DNA of 64,000 bases, from positions 4,712,001 to 4,776,000 of the forward strand of contig NZ_CP107836.1 in assembly GCF_036346615.1 (NCBI RefSeq). Direction: 5' to 3'. Below, piece by piece: positions 1 to 7,972 of the stretch. Origin of the DNA: Streptomyces sp. NBC_00523 (GTDB lineage Bacteria; Actinomycetota; Actinomycetes; Streptomycetales; Streptomycetaceae). The first letter of the stretch is position 1. Every line of letters starts with the position of its first letter. A program made the translations under genes and the position numbers. Under the pieces are notes generated by a model that saw only the letters and a program-made list of their open reading frames with translations, made no database searches and was not told the DNA's origin.

Positions 1-345
1 TTCTCGCAACAGGTGGGCCCCGCGAGCGTCTTCGAGCTGGTCGAGTACTTCCTCGGGCCGCAGCCCCCGGAGGTGCGCGGCGCGCGCGACCCGGAGCGGG
101 CGCGGGCCGACGCCGAGGCGGCCGGGCTCGACGTCGTGGACCTGCGGGCGGAACGGCTGCGCACCGAGTTCTCCGACATCGGGGCCGTCGTCTACTTCCT
201 GCGCAAGGTGATCTGGATGGTGCCCGGCTTCACCGTCGAGCGGTACCGGCCCCAACTCGCCGCACTGCACCACCGCCTCGAAACCGAGGGCCCGTTCGTC
301 GCCCACACCACCCGCTTCCTGATCGAGGCCCGCAAACCCGCGTGA
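1..345 (+). CDS. SAM-dependent methyltransferase, C-terminal part (5' truncated by window)
   Basis: The reading frame is already open at base 1 and stops with TGA at 343-345, so only the last 114 residues are present. The tail contains the segment GAVVYFLRKVIWMVPGF followed by a charged helix and ends FLIEARKPA. From memory this is the usual C-terminus of a small actinobacterial class I SAM-dependent methyltransferase of unknown substrate. The SAM-binding motifs lie upstream of the window and cannot be checked. It is probably cytosolic. No terminator is obvious before the next gene, 67 bp downstream. Family assignment is moderate; substrate is unknown. Confidence 0.6.
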   Translation, partial: FSQQVGPASVFELVEYFLGPQPPEVRGARDPERARADAEAAGLDVVDLRAERLRTEFSDIGAVVYFLRKVIWMVPGFTVERYRPQLAALHHRLETEGPFVAHTTRFLIEARKPA

Positions 346-412
346 GACGGGCGCCCCCACACGGCGCGAAAACTGGCACTCTGGTCGCGAGCGTTCGGGG
401 AAGGAGCTGGCC

Positions 413-871
413 ATGGACCTCGGCACCGACGGGGATGCCGCGCACGGCCCGCGCCGGGGTGGCGCCGAGTGGCTCAAGGGTGCCAGGATCGTCCGCGTCC
501 TCGGGATCTTCTACCGCCCCGAGGGCCGGATGGGCGAGCCGGAGGCCGTCTCGTTCGTGCTGGACGACGGCCAGTCGGTCCGCCTGACCTGTGCCTCCGA
601 CGGCACCCTGCACGTGGGCGCCGGCACCTGGCCGCAGCTGCCCGACTGGTGTGTGCCCGCCGCCCAGTGGGAGTTCGCCGAGCTCGCAGGTCTGCCGCAG
701 GCTCCGGACGGCGGCTGGACGGTGCTGAGCACGGACGAGCGCCGGGACGCGCGGGGTGAGGTCCACGAGGCCGTGATCCGCTGCGAGGGCGGCCGTTTCG
801 TGGTCGTCGGCGGGGACACCGTGGGCGTCCGCTTCACCCGGGGCCACCGGGGCGCGGCCGCCGCGACGTGA
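413..871 (+). CDS. Hypothetical protein (152 aa)
   Basis: I do not recognise this protein. The ATG at 413 is preceded by a strong AAGGAG ribosome-binding site at 400-405, which fixes the start. The product is 152 residues, mixed in composition, with no signal peptide and no membrane segment. It looks like a small beta-rich globular domain, with alternating hydrophobic strands such as IVRVLGIFY and GRFVVVGG, and has two cysteines. Codon use is typical of the chromosome (third positions almost all G or C), which supports a real gene. It stands alone between the methyltransferase tail and a lipoprotein gene, so the context gives no function. Confidence 0.7.
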   Translation: MDLGTDGDAAHGPRRGGAEWLKGARIVRVLGIFYRPEGRMGEPEAVSFVLDDGQSVRLTCASDGTLHVGAGTWPQLPDWCVPAAQWEFAELAGLPQAPDGGWTVLSTDERRDARGEVHEAVIRCEGGRFVVVGGDTVGVRFTRGHRGAAAAT

Positions 872-935
872 CGGAACGGCATCGGGTGCCAACTCCCGCC
901 GCCGCGCGCCGGATCGCCGTTCCATACTCGTACCC

Positions 936-1505
936 ATGACCTCCGCGAGACGTACAGCCGCCCTGCTCCTGACCGCCGCCGCCCTCACGGGCTGCGGCCA
1001 GGTCCATGCCACCCCCGGTGACGCAGCGCCGCCTCCGGCCTCCGCCGTCTCCGTCCCGGAGAGCCCGGGCGACGGGCGGAGCGCAGAGCCGTCCGCCGAG
1101 CCGACCGCTGACCCGGCCGCCAGTCAGCACGTCGAGCAGGGCGGCGACGCCAACCCGCACTACGCCGAGAACCACGCCTTCCAGTCCACCCTCGACCTGT
1201 CCGACGCGGACCGCGTCCGGGGCGAGGCGGAGGTGAAGCGGGTGAAGCAGGGGCTCGCCGCGCTGGCGGAAGGGGGCAGGTCCACCGAGGAGACGGTCTT
1301 CCAGGCACTCCACGGCCTCGGATACCCGGACGGATCGGTCACCACGAGCAGCTTCGGAACGCATCGCACGTCCTTCACCGTGACCCTCGGGACCCTCTGC
1401 CTGGACGGCTCGCTGGACGGCATGGTCAACGGTCTCGTCAACGCCGAGGCGCACGGTCGCTACATGGAGGGAACGGGCTGCGTGAAGCCCCGGGGCGGCC
1501 ACTGA
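936..1505 (+). CDS. Small secreted lipoprotein of unknown function (189 aa)
   Basis: The N-terminus carries two arginines, a hydrophobic stretch and a lipobox LTGC at about residues 19-22, so the product should be exported and lipid-anchored outside the membrane. A disordered Ala/Pro/Ser/Glu-rich linker follows (about 25-65), then a roughly 110-residue globular domain with two cysteines (CLDGS and GCVKP) that could form a disulfide after export. No enzyme motif is visible. The ATG at 936 has no clear ribosome-binding site, but a -10-like CATACT lies at 923-928, so it may be translated from a leaderless transcript. I do not recognise a named family. Confidence 0.7.
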   Translation: MTSARRTAALLLTAAALTGCGQVHATPGDAAPPPASAVSVPESPGDGRSAEPSAEPTADPAASQHVEQGGDANPHYAENHAFQSTLDLSDADRVRGEAEVKRVKQGLAALAEGGRSTEETVFQALHGLGYPDGSVTTSSFGTHRTSFTVTLGTLCLDGSLDGMVNGLVNAEAHGRYMEGTGCVKPRGGH

Positions 1506-1688
1506 CGAGCGGAATGTGGACATCCTGTGGACGTCTCGGGCGTGTTTCCGGGGCCTGTCCCGGGGTGGGTGGTGTCCTCGCAGGTCAGAGACGTACGGCG
1601 AGGGCCGACCGGTGACCGGAGCGATGCCTTTCACTCTCGGAGAGTAATTATTTCGCGCCGCGGCACCCAGCATCACTTACGAAGGGTT

Positions 1689-1721
1689 ATGGTGGAAACC
1701 CCCCCTCGGGCCGGTCCGTAA
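1689..1721 (+). CDS. Possible 10-codon micro-ORF running into a terminator stem
   Basis: A GAAGGG motif at 1681-1686 precedes an ATG at 1689 that opens a ten-codon frame (MVETPPRAGP) ending in TAA at 1719-1721. Its last four codons form the left arm of the hairpin at 1708-1741. The spacing of the motif to the ATG is short. This is either a leader-peptide-like element, part of a small RNA, or chance; there is no independent support for translation. Confidence 0.2.
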   Translation: MVETPPRAGP

Positions 1722-1747
1722 CCCCCCCCACGGACCGGCCCGTTTTT
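1708..1747 (+). terminator. Rho-independent terminator, plus strand
   Basis: GGGCCGGTCCGT (1708-1719) pairs perfectly with ACGGACCGGCCC (1730-1741), followed by a run of six T at 1743-1748. The T run is only on the plus-strand exit side. It lies 200 bp after the lipoprotein gene and 30 bp before the convergent aldo/keto reductase end, so it may end either a long 3' UTR or a separate short transcript. Confidence 0.8.
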
Positions 1748-1775
1748 TGTGCCCGGCGCCGGGCCGGACGCGCGC

Positions 1776-2816
1776 TCAGCCCCGCGCGGCCCAGATGTTG
1801 GTGCCCTCGGTGTCGACGGCGAAGACGTCGATCTCCTTCAGCTCCTCGGCCGACAGCTCCGGGCCCGCCAGCGCCGCGACGTTCTCCTCCAGCTGCCCCA
1901 CGCTCGACGCGCCGATCAGCGCGGACGTCATCCGGCTGTCGCGCAGCACCCACGTCAGGGCCAGCTGGGCGAGCGACTGGCCCCGGCGGCGCGCGATGTC
2001 GTTCAGCCCGTTCAGCCGCCGCACCACCTCCTGCGACAGCAGGTCCGGGTCGAGCGACTTGCCCTGCGTGGCCCGCGAGCCCTCCGGGATGCCGTTCAGG
2101 TACTTCCCGGTCAGCAGCCCCTGGGCCAGCGGCACGAAGGAGATGCAGCCCATCCCGGCCGCCTCCAGCGTGTCCAGGAGCCCGTCGTCCTCGGTCCAGC
2201 GGTTGATCATCGAGTAGGACGGCTGGTGGATCAGGGCCGGGACGCCCATCTCCCGCAGCAGCCGCGCCGCCTCGGCGGTCTGCGCCGCGTTGTACGAGGA
2301 CACCCCCACGTACAGCGCCTTGCCCTGCTGGACGGCGGAGGCCAGCGCCCCCATCGTCTCCTCCAGCGGGGTCTCCGGGTCGAAGCGGTGCGAGTAGAAG
2401 ATGTCGACGTAGTCCAGGCCCATCCGCTTCAGCGAGGCGTCCAGCGACGACAGCAGGTACTTGCGCGAGCCCCACTCCCCGTAAGGCCCGGGGTGCATCT
2501 CGTACCCCGCCTTGGTCGAGACCAGCAGCTCGTCCCGGTACGGGGCGAAGTCCTGGCGGAAGAGCTTGCCGAAGTTCAGCTCGGCCGAGCCGGCCGGCGG
2601 GCCGTAGTTGTTGGCCAGGTCGAAATGGGTCACACCGAGATCGAAGGCGCGGCGCAGGATGGCCCGCTGGGAGCCGAGCGCCCGGTCGTCGCCGAAGTTG
2701 TGCCAGAGGCCGAGCGAGACGGCCGGCAGCTTGAGACCGCTGCGTCCGCTGCGGCGGTACTCCATGGAGTCGTAGCGGGATGCGGCGGCCTGATAGGGGG
2801 AAGAGGAATCAGTCAC
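1776..2816 (-). CDS. Aldo/keto reductase (YghZ/AKR14-like)
   Basis: This is a 346-residue NADPH-dependent aldo/keto reductase. The catalytic tetrad is visible: D66 and Y71 in FDLANNYG, K102 in STKAGYE, and H143 in YSHRFD. The segment GPPAGSAELNFGK after the tyrosine and the general layout match the YghZ group, which in E. coli reduces methylglyoxal and L-glyceraldehyde 3-phosphate; the exact substrate here is inferred. The TIM barrel is complete and of normal length. The start is a GTG at 2816; an alternative in-frame ATG lies about 17 codons in. It is divergent from the prenyltransferase gene and converges on the lipoprotein gene. Confidence 0.9.
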   Translation of the reverse strand: MTDSSSPYQAAASRYDSMEYRRSGRSGLKLPAVSLGLWHNFGDDRALGSQRAILRRAFDLGVTHFDLANNYGPPAGSAELNFGKLFRQDFAPYRDELLVSTKAGYEMHPGPYGEWGSRKYLLSSLDASLKRMGLDYVDIFYSHRFDPETPLEETMGALASAVQQGKALYVGVSSYNAAQTAEAARLLREMGVPALIHQPSYSMINRWTEDDGLLDTLEAAGMGCISFVPLAQGLLTGKYLNGIPEGSRATQGKSLDPDLLSQEVVRRLNGLNDIARRRGQSLAQLALTWVLRDSRMTSALIGASSVGQLEENVAALAGPELSAEELKEIDVFAVDTEGTNIWAARG

Positions 2817-3015
2817 GATTATCTCTTTATCACGGACTTGTGACAGGCCGAGTTGGGTGGGTGCGGCGCCCGCGCAGTAATGTGGCCTGACGGGACTGCC
2901 ATGACACGGCGGGGCGATCCGCCCCCTTCCAGTGCGGCGATCCGATCCCCAGGGGACGACCCCGGACCCCTGAGCTGGGGCCGGCGGGCCCGCACGGAAC
3001 CGAGAGGTGGACTCA

Positions 3016-3777
3016 GTGAACTTGCGCGACCTGGTGTACGGGCTCTACGCGCGCCGGGTGGAGGCCCGCCTCGACCATTCCCAGGTGCCCAAGCACATCG
3101 GCGTCATCCTCGACGGCAACCGGCGCTGGGCCAAGGCGTCCGGCGGCACGGCGGCCGAGGGCCACCAGGCCGGTGCCGACAAGATCAAGGAACTCCTCGG
3201 CTGGTGCAGTGAGACCGACGTCGAGGTCGTCACGCTCTGGCTGCTCTCCACCGACAACTTCGACCGGCCCGAGTCGGAGCTGACCCCGCTGCTCGGCATC
3301 ATCGAGAACACGGTGCGCGGCCTGGCCGCGGACGGCCGCTGGCGGGTCCACCACGTCGGCACGCTCGACCTGCTGCCCGCCCACACCCAGACGGTCCTCA
3401 AGGAGGCCGAGCAGGCCACCGTCGGCGTCGACGGGATACTCGTCAACGTCGCCGTGGGCTACGGAGGCCGCCAGGAGATCGCGGACGCCGTGCGCTCCCT
3501 GCTCCTGGACCACTCCGCCAAGGGCACCTCCTTCGAGGACCTGGCCGAGATCGTCTCCACCGACCTGATCTCCGAGCACCTCTACACGCGCGGCCAGCCC
3601 GACCCCGACCTCGTCATCCGGACCAGCGGCGAGCAGCGCCTCTCCGGCTTCATGCTCTGGCAGAGCGCGCACTCGGAGTACTACTTCTGCGAGGTCTTCT
3701 GGCCGGCCTTCCGCCGGGTCGACTTCCTGCGGGCCCTGCGCGACTACGCCGCCCGCCACCGGCGCTACGGAGGCTAG
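3016..3777 (+). CDS. uppS: Cis-isoprenyl diphosphate synthase (UppS family)
   Basis: The protein condenses isopentenyl diphosphate units in cis onto an allylic diphosphate to make polyprenyl diphosphate carriers for cell-wall synthesis. The family signature DGNRRWAK is at residues 33-40 with the catalytic Asp at 33, and the C-terminal substrate region RTSGEQRLSGFMLWQSAHSEYYF is present. Length is 253 aa, normal for the family. I chose the GTG at 3016 because GAGAGG at 3000-3005 is well spaced for it; a GTG nine bases earlier is also in frame. Streptomyces usually have more than one paralogue, so chain length (short versus C55) is not settled by sequence. Confidence 0.85.
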   Translation: MNLRDLVYGLYARRVEARLDHSQVPKHIGVILDGNRRWAKASGGTAAEGHQAGADKIKELLGWCSETDVEVVTLWLLSTDNFDRPESELTPLLGIIENTVRGLAADGRWRVHHVGTLDLLPAHTQTVLKEAEQATVGVDGILVNVAVGYGGRQEIADAVRSLLLDHSAKGTSFEDLAEIVSTDLISEHLYTRGQPDPDLVIRTSGEQRLSGFMLWQSAHSEYYFCEVFWPAFRRVDFLRALRDYAARHRRYGG

Positions 3778-3852
3778 GGCCGCCCCGCCGTCCCCCGGAA
3801 GAGATCCCGTCGGCATGGCCGGCCGGGTAAGAGGGCATATCCCTGACAGGCC

Positions 3853-3881
3853 GGCGCCCGGTCACCAGCCAGGTGGGCGCC
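3853..3881. other. Bulged hairpin between uppS and the phoH-like gene
   Basis: GGCGCCC (3853-3859) pairs with GGGCGCC (3875-3881), with an extra ACC/GGT inside after a short bulge. There is no T run. It may be a weak terminator or a leader structure for the following gene. The rest of 3778-3952 shows nothing I recognise. Confidence 0.3.
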
Positions 3882-3952
3882 GATGACAAGCGGGATGCTC
3901 CGCGACGGCCCGCCGTCGCACGCCAGCCTCTTCCGAGGGGGTACGTCCTTCC

Positions 3953-5275
3953 GTGGTGACCAGCACAAAGCGCCGCCTGCCCGACAGGCGCACCTACGTT
4001 CTCGACACCAGCGTCCTGCTGGCCGATCCGAACGCCATGGCCCGCTTCGACGAGCACGAGGTCGTGCTCCCCGTTGTCGTGGTCACGGAACTGGAGGCCA
4101 AACGGCACCATCCGGAGCTCGGCTACTTCGCCCGCCAGGCCCTGCGCCTGCTGGACGACTTCCGGGTCCGCTACGGCCGGCTGGACGCGCCGATCCCCCT
4201 CGGGGATCTCGGCGGGACGCTCCGCGTCGAGCTCAACCACTCCGATCCCGGCGTCCTTCCCGCCGGCTACCGGTTGGGGGACAACGACTCACGGATCCTG
4301 GCGGTCGCGCGCAACCTCCAGGCCGAGGGGTACGACGTCACGGTCGTCTCCAAGGACCTCCCGCTGCGCATCAAGGCGTCATCGGTCGGCCTCCTCGCCG
4401 AGGAGTACCGCGCGGAGCTGGCGATCACCGACTCCGGCTGGACGGGGATGGCCGAACTGTCCCTCGCCGCCGACCAGGTGGACCTGCTCTTCACCGAGGA
4501 GACGCTGTACGTCCCCGAGGCCGCCGAGCTGCCCGTGCACACCGGCCTGGTCCTCCAGTCCGAACGCGGCAAGGCCCTCGGCCGGGTCACGCCCGAGGGC
4601 AATGTGCGGCTCGTCCGCGGCGACCGGGAGGCGTTCGGCATCCACGGCCGCAGCGCCGAACAGCGGATCGCCCTGGACCTGCTGCTCGACCAGGAGGTCG
4701 GCATCGTCTCGCTGGGCGGCCGGGCCGGCACCGGCAAGTCGGCGCTGGCGCTCTGCGCGGGGCTCGAAGCGGTGCTGGAGCGCGGGCAGCACAAGAAGGT
4801 GATGGTCTTCCGCCCGCTGTACGCGGTGGGCGGGCAGGAGCTCGGCTATCTCCCCGGCAGCGAGGCCGAGAAGATGAGCCCCTGGGCGCAGGCCGTCTTC
4901 GACACCCTCTCGGCCGTCTCCGGGCGCGAGGTCATCGAGGAGGTGCTGGGGCGCGGGATGCTGGAGATCCTGCCGCTCACCCACATCCGGGGCCGTTCCC
5001 TGCACGACGCCTTCGTGATCGTGGACGAGGCCCAGTCGCTCGAACGGAACGTCCTGCTGACCGTGTTGTCCAGGATCGGCACGAATTCCCGGGTCGTCCT
5101 CACGCATGACGTGGCCCAGCGGGACAACCTCAGGGTCGGCCGGTACGACGGAGTGGTCGCCGTGGTCGAGAAGCTGAAGGGGCATCCGCTCTTCGCCCAT
5201 GTGACGCTCACGCGTTCGGAGCGTTCCCGCATCGCCGCACTGGTGACCGAAATGCTGGAGGAAGGTCAGATCTGA
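3953..5275 (+). CDS. PhoH-family protein: PIN domain fused to PhoH ATPase
   Basis: The 440-residue protein has an N-terminal PIN nuclease domain (about 10-140; acidic residues D18 in VLDTS and E47 in VVTELE) followed by a linker and a PhoH-type P-loop ATPase. Walker A is GTGKS at 259-263 and Walker B ends in DEAQ beginning at D358. This is the PhoH2/YlaK architecture, characterised in other actinobacteria as a ribonuclease coupled to an RNA helicase-like ATPase; that activity is inferred from the family. The GTG at 3953 (or the adjacent GTG at 3956) is preceded by GAGGGGG. A terminator follows immediately, so it appears monocistronic or the last gene after uppS. Confidence 0.9.
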   Translation: MVTSTKRRLPDRRTYVLDTSVLLADPNAMARFDEHEVVLPVVVVTELEAKRHHPELGYFARQALRLLDDFRVRYGRLDAPIPLGDLGGTLRVELNHSDPGVLPAGYRLGDNDSRILAVARNLQAEGYDVTVVSKDLPLRIKASSVGLLAEEYRAELAITDSGWTGMAELSLAADQVDLLFTEETLYVPEAAELPVHTGLVLQSERGKALGRVTPEGNVRLVRGDREAFGIHGRSAEQRIALDLLLDQEVGIVSLGGRAGTGKSALALCAGLEAVLERGQHKKVMVFRPLYAVGGQELGYLPGSEAEKMSPWAQAVFDTLSAVSGREVIEEVLGRGMLEILPLTHIRGRSLHDAFVIVDEAQSLERNVLLTVLSRIGTNSRVVLTHDVAQRDNLRVGRYDGVVAVVEKLKGHPLFAHVTLTRSERSRIAALVTEMLEEGQI

Positions 5276-5291
5276 TACGGGTTGGGACGTT

Positions 5292-5334
5292 GACGCCGCC
5301 CGGCGGGCCAAGCAGCCTAGCCGGGCGGCGGCGT
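5292..5334 (+). terminator. Terminator after phoH-like gene
   Basis: ACGCCGCCCGGC (5293-5304) pairs with GCCGGGCGGCGGCGT (5320-5334) through a long GC stem with a small bulge. It has only weak T content downstream (TGTTCC, then CCTTTTCC), as is common for Streptomyces terminators. Confidence 0.65.
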
Positions 5335-5665
5335 GTTCCGGCGCCTTTTCCGTAATTCAGGTCCGCCAAACGGGGTGTGACCTTTCACACGCAACGGAGA
5401 ATTGCTTCGCGCGGTCCCGTTCCGGCAGAGTCTTGCTTCCGTCAGGCCCCGCATACGGCACACCGGCACCTCCAGAGGCGCCACGCACCACACAACTCAA
5501 CAACCGCCGTCCGTATGCCGCCCGCGAGCACCACGCGGCGCTTCCCCCGGGAAGTCGCCCACCGGGCCCGTGCCTTCCCGTGACCCAAGCAGTAGGGAGG
5601 CCAGTGCCAGGGGCACGATTGCGCCCGCGAGGTCACCTAAGCGGGCGATGCTGGAAGGACACCGT
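5335..5665 (+). other. Gene-free region and probable leader of the secreted transglycosylase gene
   Basis: This roughly 330-base stretch holds no convincing gene. An open frame continues upstream of the transglycosylase start but has poor codon bias. Immediately before the ribosome-binding site, CGCCCGC (5622-5628) can pair with GCGGGCG (5641-5647), enclosing a small GGTCACC hairpin. This could gate translation. Cell-wall hydrolase genes in Streptomyces often have long riboswitch leaders, but I could not find the conserved core of the known c-di-AMP element here. Confidence 0.4.
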
Positions 5666-6376
5666 GTGAGCCGGATTTCGGTCCGGGGGTTCGCCGTGGC
5701 ATCTGCCACCGCGGTCACCACCGTAGGCGCCGTCGTAGGCGTTGCATCGGGCAGCACTCCTGCTGCCGACGACAACAACTTCGAGGCGACCGCAGCCGAC
5801 ACCACGCTGCTCGCAGACATTCCCGCGGGCCAGCAGGCCCAGGTGCAGACCGCTTCGCTGACGCAGCAGGCCGACGCCCAGGCGTCCGCGGCCGACGCCG
5901 CGGCGAAGAAGTCCGCGGAGGAGACCGCCCGCGTCCAGGCCGCCAAGGACGCGAAGTCCAAGAAGCAGGCCGCCGAGGACAAGCTGGAGCGCGAGCGCCA
6001 GGCGAAGAAGGACAAGGAAGCCCAGGAGCGCGCAAGCCGCTCCGAGGTCCGTTCCACGTCGTTCGCCGTGCAGGGCTCCTACACCGTGGCCGAGGTCCAG
6101 GCCATCGCGCGGCAGATCGTGCCGGCCGACCAGTTCCAGTGCTTCAGCAACATCGTGAACCACGAGTCGAGCTGGAACTACCGGGCGAGCAACCCGTCTT
6201 CCGGTGCCTACGGTCTCGTACAGGCCCTCCCCGGCTCCAAGATGGCTTCGGCCGGCGCCGACTGGATGACCAACCCGGCCACCCAGATCAAGTGGGGCCT
6301 CAGCTACATGAGCAGCCCGCGCTACAAGAGCCCGTGCGGCGCCTGGGCCTTCTGGCAGGCCAACCACTGGTACTAG
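5666..6376 (+). CDS. Secreted SLT-type transglycosylase (resembles lysozyme-like fold)
   Basis: The 236-residue protein has a signal peptide (about residues 1-32, ending near GVASGSTPA), a long Ala/Lys/Glu-rich segment of predicted coiled coil (about 60-130), and a C-terminal transglycosylase-like domain. That domain contains NHESSWNYRASNPSSGAYG and LVQALPG, where the Glu of HESSW is the expected catalytic acid. The end CGAWAFWQANHWY is typical of this Streptomyces family. It probably cleaves peptidoglycan glycan strands outside the membrane. I chose GTG 5666 because GGAAGGA at 5653-5659 is ideally spaced; an ATG at 5648 is possible. A strong terminator follows. Confidence 0.85.
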   Translation: MSRISVRGFAVASATAVTTVGAVVGVASGSTPAADDNNFEATAADTTLLADIPAGQQAQVQTASLTQQADAQASAADAAAKKSAEETARVQAAKDAKSKKQAAEDKLERERQAKKDKEAQERASRSEVRSTSFAVQGSYTVAEVQAIARQIVPADQFQCFSNIVNHESSWNYRASNPSSGAYGLVQALPGSKMASAGADWMTNPATQIKWGLSYMSSPRYKSPCGAWAFWQANHWY

Positions 6377-6400
6377 AACCAGGGTTCACCAGCTCAACCT

Positions 6401-6439
6401 CGTGAAGCCCCCCGCCGTCCTTCGGTGGGGGGCTTCACG
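6401..6439 (+). terminator. Strong terminator hairpin
   Basis: CGTGAAGCCCCCCGCC (6401-6416) pairs with GGTGGGGGGCTTCACG (6424-6439), a 16-bp stem with one G-T pair. It separates the transglycosylase gene from the AI-2E-type permease gene. Confidence 0.85.
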
Positions 6440-6507
6440 CGTGTACGGTCGTGCGGAACGCTCCCGGGGGAGCGGTGGGGAGAGCGGACGGGGGTAGAGG
6501 AAGCGTT

Positions 6508-7887
6508 ATGTCGAAACTGCCGGGGTGGCTCGGACAAGTGGGTGCTGAGCTGAGCAGGCTGAGCGAGCGCCTTGATGAACGACGGGCCGAGACGGAGGCC
6601 GACGACCCCCTGCTCGGGGGCACGGACCCGGTGGACTCCGGGAAGGACGAGGCGGCCCACGTCGACCAGGTGCCCGCCCCGCCCACCTACGCGCCCACCG
6701 TGGCCGCGCGGCCCGATCCGGTCGCGGCGATCCCGTGGGGGATGCGGGTCGCGGCCGAGGCGGGCTGGCGGCTGCTGGTGCTGGCGGGGACCCTGTGGGT
6801 GCTGATGCGGGTCATCAGCGCGGTGCAGCTGGTCGTGCTGGCCTTCGTCGCCGCGCTGCTCGTCACCGCGCTGCTCCAGCCGACCGTGGCCCGGCTGCGG
6901 CGCCATGGGCTGCCGAGGGGGCTGGCGACGGCCGTCACCGCGATCTCCGGCTTCGTCATCATGGGCCTGGTCGGCTGGTTCGTGGTGTGGCAGGTCATGG
7001 ACAACATCGACACCCTGTCCGACAAGGTGACGAAGGGGATCGACGACCTCAAGAACTGGCTGCTGGACAGCCCGTTCCATGTGACCGACAAACAGATCAA
7101 CGACATCGCCAAGAACCTCAGCGACACCGTCGGCACCAACACCGAGGCGATCACCACCGCGGGACTCCAGGGCGTCACCGTGGTCGTGGAGTTCATGACC
7201 GGCGCGCTGCTCGCGATGTTCTCGACGCTCTTCCTGCTCTACGACGGCGCGCGCATCTGGCAGTGGGTGCTCAAGCTGGTGCCCGCGCAGGCGAGGCCCG
7301 GGGTCGCCGGGGCCGGTCCGCGCGCCTGGCGGACGCTGACCGCCTATGTGCGCGGCACGGTCATCGTGGCCCTGATCGACGCGATCTTCATCGGGCTCGG
7401 GATCTACTTCCTCAACGTGCCGATGGCGGTGCCGCTGGCCGTCTTCATCTTCCTGTTCGCCTTCATCCCGCTCGTCGGCGCGGTGGTGTCCGGGGCGCTG
7501 GCGGTGGTCGTCGCACTGGTCACGGAGGGCGTGTTCACCGCGCTGATGGTGCTGGCCGTGGTCCTCGCGGTGCAGCAGATCGAGGGCCATGTCCTCCAGC
7601 CGTTCATCCTGGGCCGCGCGGTGCGGGTGCACCCGCTGGCCGTGGTGCTCTCGGTCGCGGCGGGCGGCATGATCGCCGGGATCGGCGGTGCGGTGGTGGC
7701 GGTGCCGCTGGTCGCGGTGACCAATACGGTGGTGGGCTATCTGCGCAGTTACGGGCAGGAGGAGTCGCGCCGCCACTCGCCGCCCCCGCACGGGTCGACC
7801 GCGCTGGACGCGGCGCCCAGCCCGGCGGCCGCCTCCGCGCCCCCGCCGGACGAGGGCGGGGACGAGCCGTCACCGGACGCCCCGTAG
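6508..7887 (+). CDS. AI-2E family transporter / PerM-like permease
   Basis: The 459-residue protein has a polar N-terminal tail of about 75 residues and then about eight hydrophobic membrane segments. These are arranged as in the AI-2E/PerM family: two near 85-130, one near 150, a periplasmic-type segment 170-225, then a cluster from 230 to 420. The family motif region around LVGAVVSGALAVVVALVTEG is present. Members export or take up small molecules or ions; the substrate is not predictable. The tail after residue 430 is Pro/Ser-rich. ATG 6508 is preceded by GAGGAAG, which decides the start. It converges on ahpD across a terminator. Confidence 0.85.
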   Translation: MSKLPGWLGQVGAELSRLSERLDERRAETEADDPLLGGTDPVDSGKDEAAHVDQVPAPPTYAPTVAARPDPVAAIPWGMRVAAEAGWRLLVLAGTLWVLMRVISAVQLVVLAFVAALLVTALLQPTVARLRRHGLPRGLATAVTAISGFVIMGLVGWFVVWQVMDNIDTLSDKVTKGIDDLKNWLLDSPFHVTDKQINDIAKNLSDTVGTNTEAITTAGLQGVTVVVEFMTGALLAMFSTLFLLYDGARIWQWVLKLVPAQARPGVAGAGPRAWRTLTAYVRGTVIVALIDAIFIGLGIYFLNVPMAVPLAVFIFLFAFIPLVGAVVSGALAVVVALVTEGVFTALMVLAVVLAVQQIEGHVLQPFILGRAVRVHPLAVVLSVAAGGMIAGIGGAVVAVPLVAVTNTVVGYLRSYGQEESRRHSPPPHGSTALDAAPSPAAASAPPPDEGGDEPSPDAP

Positions 7888-7910
7888 CGCGCACGCGCGT
7901 ACGCACAGGA

Positions 7911-7952
7911 AGAAGGGCCCCTCGGACGGTCGGTCGTCCTCGGGGCCCTTCT
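7911..7952. terminator. Bidirectional terminator between convergent genes
   Basis: AGAAGGGCCCCTCGGACG (7911-7928) pairs with CGTCCTCGGGGCCCTTCT (7935-7952), an almost perfect 18-bp stem lying between the permease gene and ahpD, which point at each other. It should serve both. Confidence 0.85.
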
Positions 7953-7972
7953 CGTGTTCCAGGGTACGGTGC

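Noticed and set aside
3883..5109. A 408-codon frame overlapping the PhoH-like gene in another frame
   Set aside because: It is Arg/Gly/Pro-rich throughout, and the overlapping frame encodes clear PIN and PhoH motifs.
5335..5665. c-di-AMP (ydaO-type) riboswitch before the transglycosylase gene
   Set aside because: The 3' part GTCACCTAAGCGGGCG loosely recalls the end of the ydaO motif, but the conserved GGGACCCAA and TGGGGTGAATC core segments are absent, so I do not call it.
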